Part shown: positions 1 through 9,159 of the stretch, piece by piece
Position numbering within the stretch: the stretch's first letter is position 1
Layout of the letters: the number at the start of each line of letters is the position of its first letter
DNA from: an uncultured Clostridia bacterium
GTDB taxonomy: Bacteria > Bacillota > Clostridia > Oscillospirales > Oscillospiraceae
DNA: 43,658 bases
Assembly: GCA_945877515.1 (NCBI GenBank)
Contig: CAMCSE010000013.1
Location: 1-43,658, forward strand
Reading direction: 5' to 3'
Made by a program: the position numbers and the translations under genes
The notes under the pieces: generated by a model
Databases searched by the model: none
The model's input: the letters and a program-made list of their open reading frames with translations, nothing else
What the model was told of the DNA's origin: nothing

Positions 1-74
1 TTCACTGGAATTTCTGATAACTGTCCTAAAAATGGGACTGAAACGAACCAATCAATCTAAAATGTTGTTCTTAT

Positions 75-278
75 ATGATTGCAGCAGAACAAAAAGCCCG
101 TGTCACCTACGACAATATTCTGCGTTTGTCGGATGATCCGGACGTCAATGATGTGATCAAGTTCCTGCGGGCACGTGAGATCGTTCATTTCCAGCGCTTC
201 GGCGAAGGCCTCCGCCTTGCCAAGGAGCGGATGGATGAGAAAAACATTTACTATATCAACCCCAGCTTTGATGCGTAA
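75..278 (+). pseudogene. 5'-truncated CotJC / manganese-catalase-like spore coat protein relic (C-terminal ~66 aa only)
   Basis: IAAEQKARVTYDNILRLSDDPDVNDVIKFLRAREIVHFQRFGEGLRLAKERMDEKNIYYI matches the C-terminal part of CotJC-type proteins (D-IAAEEKARATYQ...SDDPDLNDSLRFLREREIVH). Upstream in-frame sequence has no CotJC similarity and hits a stop at 39-41. Confidence 0.7.
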
Positions 279-289
279 GCAGGCAACCG

Positions 290-320
290 GGCGGGAGGGC
301 GGAAAAACCGTCTTCCCGCC
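290..320 (+). terminator. Rho-independent terminator-like hairpin
   Basis: ggcgggagggcgg-aaaaa-ccgtcttcccgcc, 13-bp stem with G-U pairs, followed by tttg. Confidence 0.6.
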
Positions 321-431
321 TTTGAAAATCTCAAGAATAATTGAAGTTGAATTGAAGAAAACTTGATAACTTCTCATCTGATCTATGCTATAATACCTTT
401 AAAGCTCATTTTACTATGCAGGAGGCCATAT

Positions 432-1103
432 ATGTTCAAGATATTGATTGCTGAAGATGACAAAGAACTGCGGCAGCTATTTCAACATGTACTGACCAAA
501 AACGGTTATGCGGTAACAGGTGTATCCAACGGCGAAGAAGCGATGGATGCCATTGACGCAGGCTATTATGATCTGATCATTTCGGATATCATGATGCCTA
601 AAATGGATGGCTATCAGTTGGTGCGTGCTCTGAGAGAAGCGGGCTTGACTATCCCTGTTATGATGATCACCGCTAAGGACGCCTTTGACGATATGCGCAT
701 GGGGTTTCTCTCCGGCAGCGATGACTATATGGTCAAACCCGTAAACGTAAACGAGATGGTCCTTCGGGTGGGAGCGCTGCTGCGGCGGGCGCAGCTGGCC
801 AATGAACGGCGGCAGGTCATCGGAAATACCGTTTTGGAATGTGACTCTCTGTCAGTGCATAGCGGCAAGGAAACCATGACGCTGCCGCAGAAGGAATTTA
901 TGCTGCTGTATAAAATGGTCTCGTTTCCGGGCCGCATCTTCACCCGTCAGCAGTTAATGGATGATATATGGGGATACAGCTCAGAGACCGATACCCATAC
1001 GGTGGATGTGCATATTGGACGCCTCAGAGAACGGTTCAGAGACAATCCGGATTTTAAGATCGTCACCATGCGGGGCGTAGGGTACAAGGTGGTGAAACAG
1101 TGA
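432..1103 (+). CDS. OmpR/PhoB-family response regulator
   Basis: MFKILIAEDDKELRQLF receiver domain with ISDIMMPKMDGY phospho-site and C-terminal winged helix (VDVHIGRLRERF...IVTMRGVGYKVV); SD ggagg at ~421. Confidence 0.95.
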   Translation: MFKILIAEDDKELRQLFQHVLTKNGYAVTGVSNGEEAMDAIDAGYYDLIISDIMMPKMDGYQLVRALREAGLTIPVMMITAKDAFDDMRMGFLSGSDDYMVKPVNVNEMVLRVGALLRRAQLANERRQVIGNTVLECDSLSVHSGKETMTLPQKEFMLLYKMVSFPGRIFTRQQLMDDIWGYSSETDTHTVDVHIGRLRERFRDNPDFKIVTMRGVGYKVVKQ

Positions 1104-2128
1104 AAAAGGAACTTACACCTAAAGTCACGCTCCGGGTCAGATTTTTCCTGTTCTGTATGGCAGAATTTATTCTGGTCGTACTACTGGCGGAACTGGCAGG
1201 GTGGCTTTTTCAACGGTATCTGGGGATTACCGTGGATATCCCCATCTATGTCTGGGCGATTCTGTTCAGTGTGATCTTCGGCGGTGCCATCACCAACTAC
1301 ATTACGCATTCCTTCATCGATCCCATCACGCAGTTGGGTGACGCCATGAAAGAGGTGGCCGGCGGCAACTTTCAAGTATCGGTGGCATGTTCCAGCAAGC
1401 TGAAAGAGGTCACCGATATCTATGACAACTTCAATCTGATGGTCAAAGAACTGGGCGCTACTGAGACACTGCAAACGGATTTCATTTCCAATGTTTCTCA
1501 TGAGTTCAAAACACCGATCAATGCCATTGAAGGATACGCCTCCCTTCTTCAGGATCATCAGCAAACGCAGCAGGAGCAGGACGAATACATCGAAAAAATC
1601 CTGTTTAATACGCGCCGCCTGTCCTCCCTGACCGGCAATATTCTGCTGCTGTCCAAAATCAATACGCAGTCCATTAAGCCGCAGCGCACCTCCTTCCGCC
1701 TTGATGAACAGGTACGGCAGGCAATTTTGGCATTGGAGCAAAAATGGACTGAGAAAAATATTGATCTTGATGTAGAACTGGACAAGATCCAGTACTCCGG
1801 ATATGAAAACCTGCTGATCCATGTATGGACAAACCTGATCGACAACGCCATCAAGTTTGATCCTCCGGATGGTATGATTTGTCTCCGGATGCGTCAATCC
1901 GATGACAGCGTGGTTTTCACCATCGAAGACAACGGCCCGGGAATCGCTCTGGAAGACCGGGAGCGCATCTTCCATAAGTTCTATCAGAGTGACAGTTCAA
2001 GAAAAATGGACGGTAATGGATTAGGCCTTTCACTTGTCAAGCAGATTGTGGAGCTCAGCGGGGGTACGGTCTCTGTTGACAATTTGCCGGATGCCGGATG
2101 CCGGTTTACGGTACAGCTCCCCTTGTAA
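1100..2128 (+). CDS. Sensor histidine kinase (two TM, HAMP, HisKA, HATPase)
   Basis: FISNVSHEFKTPINAIEGYASLL H-box, DNAIKF N-box, IEDNGPGI and GNGLGLSLVKQIV G boxes; 4-bp ATGA overlap with the regulator. Confidence 0.95.
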   Translation: MKKELTPKVTLRVRFFLFCMAEFILVVLLAELAGWLFQRYLGITVDIPIYVWAILFSVIFGGAITNYITHSFIDPITQLGDAMKEVAGGNFQVSVACSSKLKEVTDIYDNFNLMVKELGATETLQTDFISNVSHEFKTPINAIEGYASLLQDHQQTQQEQDEYIEKILFNTRRLSSLTGNILLLSKINTQSIKPQRTSFRLDEQVRQAILALEQKWTEKNIDLDVELDKIQYSGYENLLIHVWTNLIDNAIKFDPPDGMICLRMRQSDDSVVFTIEDNGPGIALEDRERIFHKFYQSDSSRKMDGNGLGLSLVKQIVELSGGTVSVDNLPDAGCRFTVQLPL

Positions 2129-2139
2129 TCATATCTCCC

Positions 2140-2179
2140 AAAAAACGATCTTGCCTGTTTGCAGGCGGGATCGTTTTTT
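2140..2179 (+). terminator. Rho-independent terminator after the two-component operon
   Basis: aaaaaacgatcttgcctg-tttg-caggcgggatcgtttttt inverted repeat. Confidence 0.85.
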
Positions 2180-2302
2180 GCGGTTATTTAAAAAATCAAC
2201 AATTCTTGAGATTGATTTGATGATGAGTTGCAGTTTACCTTTTAAAATGAAAGAAATAATGGAACACTATGCAGTAGTCATCCCACGGAAGGAGGCCATC
2301 CT

Positions 2303-2788
2303 GTGAAGTTTCTGCACTGCGCCCTGTATCTGGCGGTCACAGGGATCATCGCCTTTCTTGTCGGGCGTATTGTGCCCAAGTCATGGTTTCAGGAAGACAG
2401 ATTTCCCTATCGCAGTTATCCTGTGGAACAAAAACTATACCGTGCACTGCGTGTAAAGAAATGGCAAAGCAAAGTCCCTGATATGAGCCGTATCTTCCCT
2501 TTCCTGATGCCCGCCAAGAAACTGACGGCCGATACATTTGCCGATCTGCCGAGAATGATCCAGGAAACCTGCGTGGCAGAGATGATTCATTTTTTTCTGT
2601 CTCTGACCGGTCTCGCCTGCCTTGTGATCTGGCCGGGAGCCGGCGGTATTATCCTTACAATGGTCTATATCCTTTTGGGAAATCTGCCGTTCATCATCAT
2701 TCAGCGATATAACCGCCCGCGCCTGCAAAAGCTTTTGGCGATGCAGCGCCGAAAACGCGAAAGGAAGGTTGAACTATGCGCACTCTGA
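2303..2788 (+). CDS. CrtO-like acyltransferase family membrane protein (glycosyl-4,4'-diaponeurosporenoate acyltransferase family)
   Basis: Small membrane protein with FPYRSYPVEQKLYRALRVKKWQSKVPDMSRIFPFLMPAKKL and C-terminal NLPFIIIQRYNRPRL, characteristic of the CrtO family; SD ggaagg upstream. Confidence 0.75.
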   Translation: MKFLHCALYLAVTGIIAFLVGRIVPKSWFQEDRFPYRSYPVEQKLYRALRVKKWQSKVPDMSRIFPFLMPAKKLTADTFADLPRMIQETCVAEMIHFFLSLTGLACLVIWPGAGGIILTMVYILLGNLPFIIIQRYNRPRLQKLLAMQRRKRERKVELCAL

Positions 2789-3918
2789 TACTCAGCTGTA
2801 ATACCGGCGAAGGTCACAATTCCTGCGCCAAAGCCATACAGGAAACATATGCCGCCCACGGTGAGACTTGTGATATCGTGGATGCTCTGCAATTCATCTC
2901 AAAGAGAGCATCCCAGTTCATTTCTGACTGGCACAGCCGCATTTATCGCCATGCGCCGAAGCTATATAAAGCCGGCTATCACACCGCAGAAGAACGTACT
3001 TCGGTTTTCAGAGAAGGCACTACCGTTTACCGCTATCTCACCTCCGGTTCGGAAAAGCTGTATCATTTTATTCTGGACGGCGGGTATGACAACATCATCT
3101 GCACCCATGTATTTCCCGCATTGGCGCTTACCGCTATGCTGAAGCATCATCCCATGCCGTTAGTTACAAGTTTTGTCTCTACCGATTATACCTGCAGTCC
3201 CAGTGTGGAAAATTCCGAGCTGGACTACTATTTTATCCCTGATATCTCACTGACGGAGGAGTTTGTCCAGTGCGGTGTGCCTCGTGAAAAACTGATTGAC
3301 AGCGGTATGCCGGTAAAGCAAGCCTTTTATCAGGATACTGACAAAGCAGCGGCAAAGGCGGAGTTGGGTCTGCCGGCGGATCACCAACATCTTCTGGTCA
3401 TGTGCGGGAGCATTGGCTGCGGCCCCATCAAGGAACTGACAGAAGACCTTTTGATCCGCCTCACCTCGGAGCAGGAACTGACCATCGTCTGCGGCGCCAA
3501 CGAGGAACTGTTCGCAAAGCTGGAAAGACATTTTGCCCACGATCCCCGTATCCATATCCACGGTATGGTGGATTATGTGCCGTTGCTGATCCACAGCGCT
3601 GATCTGTTTTTGACAAAGCCCGGCGGACTGAGCACTTCCGAGGCGGCGGCCTGCGGTGTGCCGATGCTTCTTATGGATACCGTTGCCGGCTGCGAAGGTC
3701 ATAATCTCAACTTTTTCCTGCGTCAAGGCATTGCAGTGACCGCTGATACGCCAAAGCATCTCGCCGATTTGGCGGCAGCACTTCTGGCTGACCCCGAGCA
3801 GCTGCAAAAGATGGCCCGTGCAGCCAGACATCGGAAAGGCGATACACCCTCCGAAACCATTTACGCATTTCTGCATCGTCAAAAAAAGCAATTGCCCCAT
3901 GAAGAGCAATATGCATAA
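2776..3918 (+). CDS. MGDG synthase / UgtP-like glycosyltransferase
   Basis: MRTLILSCNTGEGHNSCAKAI N-terminus and LFLTKPGGLSTSEAAACGVPMLLMDTVAGCEGHN donor-binding motif; overlaps the upstream CDS by 13 bp. Confidence 0.9.
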   Translation: MRTLILSCNTGEGHNSCAKAIQETYAAHGETCDIVDALQFISKRASQFISDWHSRIYRHAPKLYKAGYHTAEERTSVFREGTTVYRYLTSGSEKLYHFILDGGYDNIICTHVFPALALTAMLKHHPMPLVTSFVSTDYTCSPSVENSELDYYFIPDISLTEEFVQCGVPREKLIDSGMPVKQAFYQDTDKAAAKAELGLPADHQHLLVMCGSIGCGPIKELTEDLLIRLTSEQELTIVCGANEELFAKLERHFAHDPRIHIHGMVDYVPLLIHSADLFLTKPGGLSTSEAAACGVPMLLMDTVAGCEGHNLNFFLRQGIAVTADTPKHLADLAAALLADPEQLQKMARAARHRKGDTPSETIYAFLHRQKKQLPHEEQYA

Positions 3919-3942
3919 TTGTCTCACTCATCTTTCCGGCAC

Positions 3943-3987
3943 AAATAAGAAGAAGCGCCTGCTTTTTGCAGACGCTTCTTCTTATTT
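3943..3987. terminator. Bidirectional terminator between convergent genes
   Basis: Perfect 15-bp arms aaataagaagaagcg / cgcttcttcttattt. Confidence 0.85.
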
Positions 3988-4000
3988 GATCATCATAACA

Positions 4001-4867
4001 TCAGCTGATAGGTGTCAACGCGCCGATCACGACATAGCGGGCGTCAGCAAATTCATAAGAGCAGGTAGACAATGTTACCGTTTTGCCTGTAGGAACACCA
4101 ATATTGGCCTTGAAATCAGACTTGGCGGCCATAGCCTTCAGTTGGTCCTGCGTCAAAGATGTGCTGTAGATCTCGTCGTCGTGTTCACAGACGAAGCCGG
4201 CATACAGATCCAGCCGATAGTCCTGGCTGGGGGTGTAGATATACATATAAGGATGGGCGGCATAGTAATTTTTATCCGTGTGATAGTTGCGCAGATTCGC
4301 AAACATCATACCGGTTTTCATATTATGTCCATAAATAATGGTATTGCCATCAGAGAAAGAACCGCTGTTGAGCTCCTCAATAAAAATACTGCCGTTATTA
4401 TTGGTATTGCCGTGACTGTCATGAGTCAGATAATAATCGTTGCCCTTGCCATGCTGGATCACATACTTGATCTTGGTATCGGCACAATAGATATAACCGA
4501 CTACATCCGGATAGTCCGCAATCAAATTATCAAAATCCACAGTAATGGTGTCAGGATCGGGTTCTACCGTATCCGAGTTATCCCCCGTATTGTCCGGATC
4601 ATTGTCGTCCTTAACGGGCGTTGTATACTGCTCTTCCAGCGTCTGTTGCTGACGGGACGCATCTGCCTGCTGTTTGAAGTAGCTGATGATCTTTACGGCA
4701 GAAAACACCAGCACGCCCAATAAAATCAGCAGAATTACATAGTATAAGGCCCTGCTTTTCTTTTTTCTGCGCCGATTGCTACGCCCACCGCCGTTTCTGC
4801 TGCCGCCGGCACGCTTACCGCCTTCGGGGTATTCATGGTAATTATCATGTGTTGTATTGTTCATCAA
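4001..4867 (-). CDS. srtB: Class B sortase
   Basis: Basic N-terminus plus a single TM, NTIIYGHNMKTGMMFANL and TLSTCSYEFADARYVVIGAL catalytic His/Cys motifs. Confidence 0.88.
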   Translation of the reverse strand: MMNNTTHDNYHEYPEGGKRAGGSRNGGGRSNRRRKKKSRALYYVILLILLGVLVFSAVKIISYFKQQADASRQQQTLEEQYTTPVKDDNDPDNTGDNSDTVEPDPDTITVDFDNLIADYPDVVGYIYCADTKIKYVIQHGKGNDYYLTHDSHGNTNNNGSIFIEELNSGSFSDGNTIIYGHNMKTGMMFANLRNYHTDKNYYAAHPYMYIYTPSQDYRLDLYAGFVCEHDDEIYSTSLTQDQLKAMAAKSDFKANIGVPTGKTVTLSTCSYEFADARYVVIGALTPIS

Positions 4868-5004
4868 ACAAGCCTCCTTGTCATCTTTGCTATTGTAGCA
4901 GATTACGCTCTTCTTTGCAAGCCGTATTCGAAATTACCCTTTACTTAGCAGAACGAATGAGATAGAATAGTGCCAGAAAAAGTTTGAAAAAAAGGAGTAT
5001 CCCC

Positions 5005-6045
5005 ATGATCTATTTTAACAGTGATTATCTGGAAGGCGCACATAGCGCGATTATGGAGCGCCTGATGGAAACCAACATGATGCAGACCATTGGCTACAGC
5101 GAGGATGAGATCTGTGCTTCTGCCCGGAAAAAGATCAAGGCGGCGTGTCATGCGCCTGACGCCGATGTACATTTTTTGGTAGGCGGCACCCAGACCAATA
5201 CCACTGTGATCGCATCTATCCTGCGTCCCTGGCAGGGCGTGTTGTCCGCCGTCACCGGCCACATCAACTGCCATGAAACCGGCGCCATTGAATCCACCGG
5301 CCACAAGGTCATCACCCTCCCCACTGATAACGGCAAGATCACGGCCAAGCAGATCGCCGACTATGTAGAATGGCACAAGCACGATGAATCCACCGAGCAC
5401 ATCGTACAGCCCGGCATGGTCTATATTTCTCAGCCCACAGAGACCGGTATGCTGTACAGCAAGGCGGAGTTGACCGAAATCTACAATATCTGCCGGGCAT
5501 ATGGGCTGCCGCTGTATGTGGACGGGGCGCGTCTGGGATACGGTTTGGTATGCGACGCCAACGACGTGACGCTGCCGGAGCTGGCACGGCTGTGCGACGT
5601 ATTTTACATCGGCGGCACCAAGGTAGGTGCGCTGTTCGGTGAAGCCGTGGTCATTATGAACCCGGCACTGAAGAAGGACTTCCGCTTTATGATGAAGCAG
5701 CGCGGCGGCATGCTGGCCAAGGGCCGTCTGCTGGGTATCCAGTTTGACACGTTGTTTACCGACAATCTGTATTTCAAGATTGCCCGCAACGCCATTGATA
5801 TGGCGTTCCAGATCCGGGAGATCTTTGTTTCCAACGGCTATCCCCTGCTGTTCGACTCCCCCACGAACCAACAGTATCCCATCATTCCGGATGAGGAGCT
5901 GGCAATCCTGGGTAAGGAGTTCGGCTATGAGTACTGGACTCGGGTGGATGAGACACATTCCGGCGTTCGTTTCTGCGGCAGCTGGGCCACCAAGCAGGAA
6001 CATGTGGACGCGCTGCGCATGGCCGTTCATGCACTGAAAAAATAG
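5005..6045 (+). CDS. PLP-dependent beta-eliminating lyase / low-specificity L-threonine aldolase-like enzyme
   Basis: MIYFNSDYLEGAHSAIMERL, FLVGGTQTNTTVIASILRPWQGVL, LPLYVDGARLGYGL, FYIGGTKVGALFGEAVVI; SD aaaggag. Confidence 0.88.
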   Translation: MIYFNSDYLEGAHSAIMERLMETNMMQTIGYSEDEICASARKKIKAACHAPDADVHFLVGGTQTNTTVIASILRPWQGVLSAVTGHINCHETGAIESTGHKVITLPTDNGKITAKQIADYVEWHKHDESTEHIVQPGMVYISQPTETGMLYSKAELTEIYNICRAYGLPLYVDGARLGYGLVCDANDVTLPELARLCDVFYIGGTKVGALFGEAVVIMNPALKKDFRFMMKQRGGMLAKGRLLGIQFDTLFTDNLYFKIARNAIDMAFQIREIFVSNGYPLLFDSPTNQQYPIIPDEELAILGKEFGYEYWTRVDETHSGVRFCGSWATKQEHVDALRMAVHALKK

Positions 6046-6062
6046 TCCTGCTATATAGACGC

Positions 6063-6101
6063 AAAACCAGCGCCAAAGGTTTCACCTTTGACGCTGGTTT
6101 T
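6063..6101. terminator. Terminator hairpin between convergent genes
   Basis: aaaaccagcgccaaaggt-ttc-acctttgacgctggtttt. Confidence 0.8.
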
Positions 6102-6406
6102 CAAATATTTTTCACTGAGATATCACATATTTGAACTTTGACGCCTTTCTTTTCCGCAAAGTCGGCAGCTTTTTCAATGATCAGACTGCGCTCTTTGGTA
6201 ACCAACTCAGCCAAAAACTGATCCCTCTCATCCTGATTCTTCTGAGATAAGAATTTGTGTACCGCTTTCAGCAGTTCTTCTTTCTTCCCGGCAATCTTCC
6301 CTATCAGCCCGCCTTTGGCGGCCAACCTATCAGATACCAGCGGTACTACCAAATCTGCCACGTCGTCATAATCTAAATCGGAGAGCAGAATCTTTACTTC
6401 CAGCAT
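6101..6406 (-). CDS. Hypothetical protein, 101 aa
   Basis: MLEVKILLSDLDYDDVADLVVPLVSDRLAAKGG... with an SD-like aaggggaac upstream on the minus strand; no recognised family. Confidence 0.6.
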   Translation of the reverse strand: MLEVKILLSDLDYDDVADLVVPLVSDRLAAKGGLIGKIAGKKEELLKAVHKFLSQKNQDERDQFLAELVTKERSLIIEKAADFAEKKGVKVQICDISVKNI

Positions 6407-6481
6407 ATGATTGTTCCCCTTTTCTCTTCGTTTTTCCTCATAGGTACCATATATTCCCCTGTCTGTCAATACGTATCGGCT

Positions 6482-6516
6482 AAAAATGCCGGAAGCCAAC
6501 GGCTTCCGGCATTTTT
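6482..6516 (-). terminator. Terminator downstream of pckA
   Basis: aaaaatgccggaagcc-aac-ggcttccggcattttt perfect inverted repeat. Confidence 0.85.
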
Positions 6517-6555
6517 ATTCAGTAAGTCTTTTGCGGCGCAATGCTCGTTGCTTCT

Positions 6556-8121
6556 TTACGCCTTGGGACCGGCAGCCACCACTTCATCACTCATGTGGGT
6601 GTACTTCTTGAAATTCTCCACAAAGCTGGCGGCCAGCTTCTTGCAGCTTGCCTCATAAGCAGCCTTGTCCTCCCAGGTATTGGCAGGAATCAGCAGCTCA
6701 GAGGGAACGCCTTCAATAGAGGTAGGCACCTGTACGCCGAAGGTAGGATCCGTGACAAACTCACTCTTCTCGATCTCACCGGTGAGGGCGGCCGTGACCA
6801 TGGCGCGGGTATAGCTGAGCTTCATACGCTTGCCGGTACCGTTCCAACCGGTATTGACCAGATACACCTTGGCGCCGGACTTCTCCACCTTATCTGCCAG
6901 CATGGCGGCATATACGGAGGGATCCAGCGGCAGGAAGGGCTCGCCAAAGCAGGTGGAGAACGTAGGCACCGGCTCGGTAACGCCGATCTCCGTACCGGCC
7001 ACCTTGGAGGTAAAGCCGGAGACGAAATAGTACATGGCCTGGTTCTTATCCAACTTACTGATGGGAGGCAGCACACCATAAGCATCAGCGGTCAGGAAAA
7101 TGACGGTCTTGGGAACACTGGGGCTCATGCCGGACAACTCGGCATTGGGAATATACTCCACAGGATAGCCCACGCGGGAGTTGACAGCCAGGGAATCGTC
7201 ATTAAAGTCAAACTCGCGGGTCTCGGGATCCATCACTACGTTTTCCACTAGGGAGCCGAACTTGATGGCGTTATAGATCTCAGGCTCACCCTCGGGAGAC
7301 AGGTTGATGCACTTGGCATAGCAGCCGCCCTCAAAGTTGAACACAGAGTCGTCTGCCCAGCCGTGCTCGTCGTCACCGATCAGCATACGGTTGGGGTCGG
7401 CAGACAGCGTAGTCTTACCGGTGCCGGACAGGCCGAAGAACACAGCGCTGTCACCGTCCTTGCCGATGTTGGCAGAGCAGTGCATGGGGAACACGCCCAT
7501 CTTAGGCAGCACATAGTTCATCACGGAGAACACGGACTTCTTGATCTCGCCGGCATACTGGGTGCCGCAGATGACCACTTCATGTGCTTCATAGTCCACC
7601 AGAATGGCAGCCTCAGAGCGGGTACCGTCGATCTCAGGGATGCACTTGAAGCCAGGCGCGGCAATGATGGTGTAATCCTCGTGGAAGTCCTTCAGCTGCT
7701 CGGCAGTAGGACGGCGCAGCAGCTGGTGGATAAACAGGTTCTGGCTGGCCAACTCATTCACAATGCGAAATGCCTTGGTGTACTTGGGATCGGCGCCGGC
7801 AAAACCGTCAAAAATAAATACTTCCTTCCCTTGCAGGTAAGCAATGACTTTGGCGCGAATGGCGTCAAACTTGGCCTTCTCAATGGGGCGGTTCACCTTG
7901 CCCCACGCAATATCATCATGGACGGCGGGTGTGTCAACGATAAACTTATCGTTGGCGCTGCGGCCGGTGTATTTACCGGTCTTGACCACCAGCGCGCCGG
8001 TATTGGACAGTGTACCCTCACCGCGGCGCAATGCATGCTCGGTCAACTGTGCAGGCGTCAAATTACGATAGATGGCCTTGGCATTAATGATGCCCAGCTT
8101 TTCCAGTCCGTAAGTTTCCAT
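6556..8121 (-). CDS. pckA: Phosphoenolpyruvate carboxykinase (ATP)
   Basis: FFGLSGTGKTTLSADPNR P-loop, LIGDDEHGWADDSVFNFEGGCYAKCINL, NTGWNGTGKRMKLSYTRAM; SD aggagg 8 nt from ATG at 8121. Confidence 0.97.
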   Translation of the reverse strand: METYGLEKLGIINAKAIYRNLTPAQLTEHALRRGEGTLSNTGALVVKTGKYTGRSANDKFIVDTPAVHDDIAWGKVNRPIEKAKFDAIRAKVIAYLQGKEVFIFDGFAGADPKYTKAFRIVNELASQNLFIHQLLRRPTAEQLKDFHEDYTIIAAPGFKCIPEIDGTRSEAAILVDYEAHEVVICGTQYAGEIKKSVFSVMNYVLPKMGVFPMHCSANIGKDGDSAVFFGLSGTGKTTLSADPNRMLIGDDEHGWADDSVFNFEGGCYAKCINLSPEGEPEIYNAIKFGSLVENVVMDPETREFDFNDDSLAVNSRVGYPVEYIPNAELSGMSPSVPKTVIFLTADAYGVLPPISKLDKNQAMYYFVSGFTSKVAGTEIGVTEPVPTFSTCFGEPFLPLDPSVYAAMLADKVEKSGAKVYLVNTGWNGTGKRMKLSYTRAMVTAALTGEIEKSEFVTDPTFGVQVPTSIEGVPSELLIPANTWEDKAAYEASCKKLAASFVENFKKYTHMSDEVVAAGPKA

Positions 8122-8264
8122 TTGCAAATCCTCCTATTATAATTTTAATTTGTAAATCGTTCACCCTGTAGTTGAATTATACCATACATTTGGGACAAAT
8201 AACAATCTTTTTTTCTCGTTTTTCCAAAAAAAATTTTGAATTATGAAAAATTTTGTTTGGGTAA

Positions 8265-9059
8265 TCAGTGAGGATCGCCCGCTGCCAGATGGAGAATGGC
8301 TTCCAGAACGCCACCGCCCACCGCAAGCGCCTTATCGGAAGCGCTGTAACAGTATTCCACTTTACACCGCGGATCCACATCGCCGGACTTCATACCCTTA
8401 TGAACCGGCGTCCCGTCTGCTAACAAGCCCCGCAAAACACCGTCGATGGTGCAGTACATGGGGTGCCCGTTGACCGTTCCGGCCACATCACCGGATCTGA
8501 CCTGTGCGCCGATCTCCAATACCGTATGGAAAACACCATCATCCGGCGCACGCAAGACCCGCTCGCCGGCGTAGCCGCCGATTAGACCGGGAATATTGGT
8601 ATTCGGCAGCGCACTTCCTTCATAGATCACCCGCCCAAGCGTATGGCCCCGCATGGTCTCCACCACCGCGTGGCAGTCCTCCCCTGCCGTAAAACCGGGG
8701 CCAATGCCGATTACCACAGGAGCGTCTGTAAGCGCAGTGCCAAGATTTCGTTTGGCGAGGATCGCGTCTACCAATGCGTCGGGGCGCAGCACCGTGCGGC
8801 AATCGCATTGCGGATCAGTCAAAACCGGAATGTCACCCTGTGCCATGATCCGCTCTGCTGCAGCACAGTCCTCCGCAAACACTGCCCGAACCCCTTCCAC
8901 TGTTGTCTCACCGTGGACAATTGATTGAGAAAAACAGACGGTGCGCCGAATGGCCGTCGGACGAGGCAGATCAGTCATCACGACCTGAAAGCGTGCCCGG
9001 TAAAGCCGAAGCGCGATCCCAGTCGCAATATCTCCGGCGCCGCGGATCAATACACGCAT
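8265..9059 (-). CDS. yqeB: Selenium-dependent molybdenum hydroxylase accessory protein (YqeB / EF2563 family)
   Basis: MRVLIRGAGDIATGIALRLYRARFQVVMTDLPRPTAIRRTVCFSQSIVHGETTVEGV is diagnostic of the YqeB family. Confidence 0.88.
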   Translation of the reverse strand: MRVLIRGAGDIATGIALRLYRARFQVVMTDLPRPTAIRRTVCFSQSIVHGETTVEGVRAVFAEDCAAAERIMAQGDIPVLTDPQCDCRTVLRPDALVDAILAKRNLGTALTDAPVVIGIGPGFTAGEDCHAVVETMRGHTLGRVIYEGSALPNTNIPGLIGGYAGERVLRAPDDGVFHTVLEIGAQVRSGDVAGTVNGHPMYCTIDGVLRGLLADGTPVHKGMKSGDVDPRCKVEYCYSASDKALAVGGGVLEAILHLAAGDPH

Positions 9060-9159
9060 GATAATCCCCTCCTTCCCACCTTTTCCAAGAGGATAACACT
9101 TCCGTCGTGGATAGTCAATCCTGACTTGACTTTTTTCCGCTTCCTGTTAGAATAGTAAT

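Noticed and set aside
4945-6030. 361-aa minus-strand ORF opposite the aldolase-like gene
   Set aside because: Shadow ORF; the plus-strand gene has an SD, family motifs and a terminator
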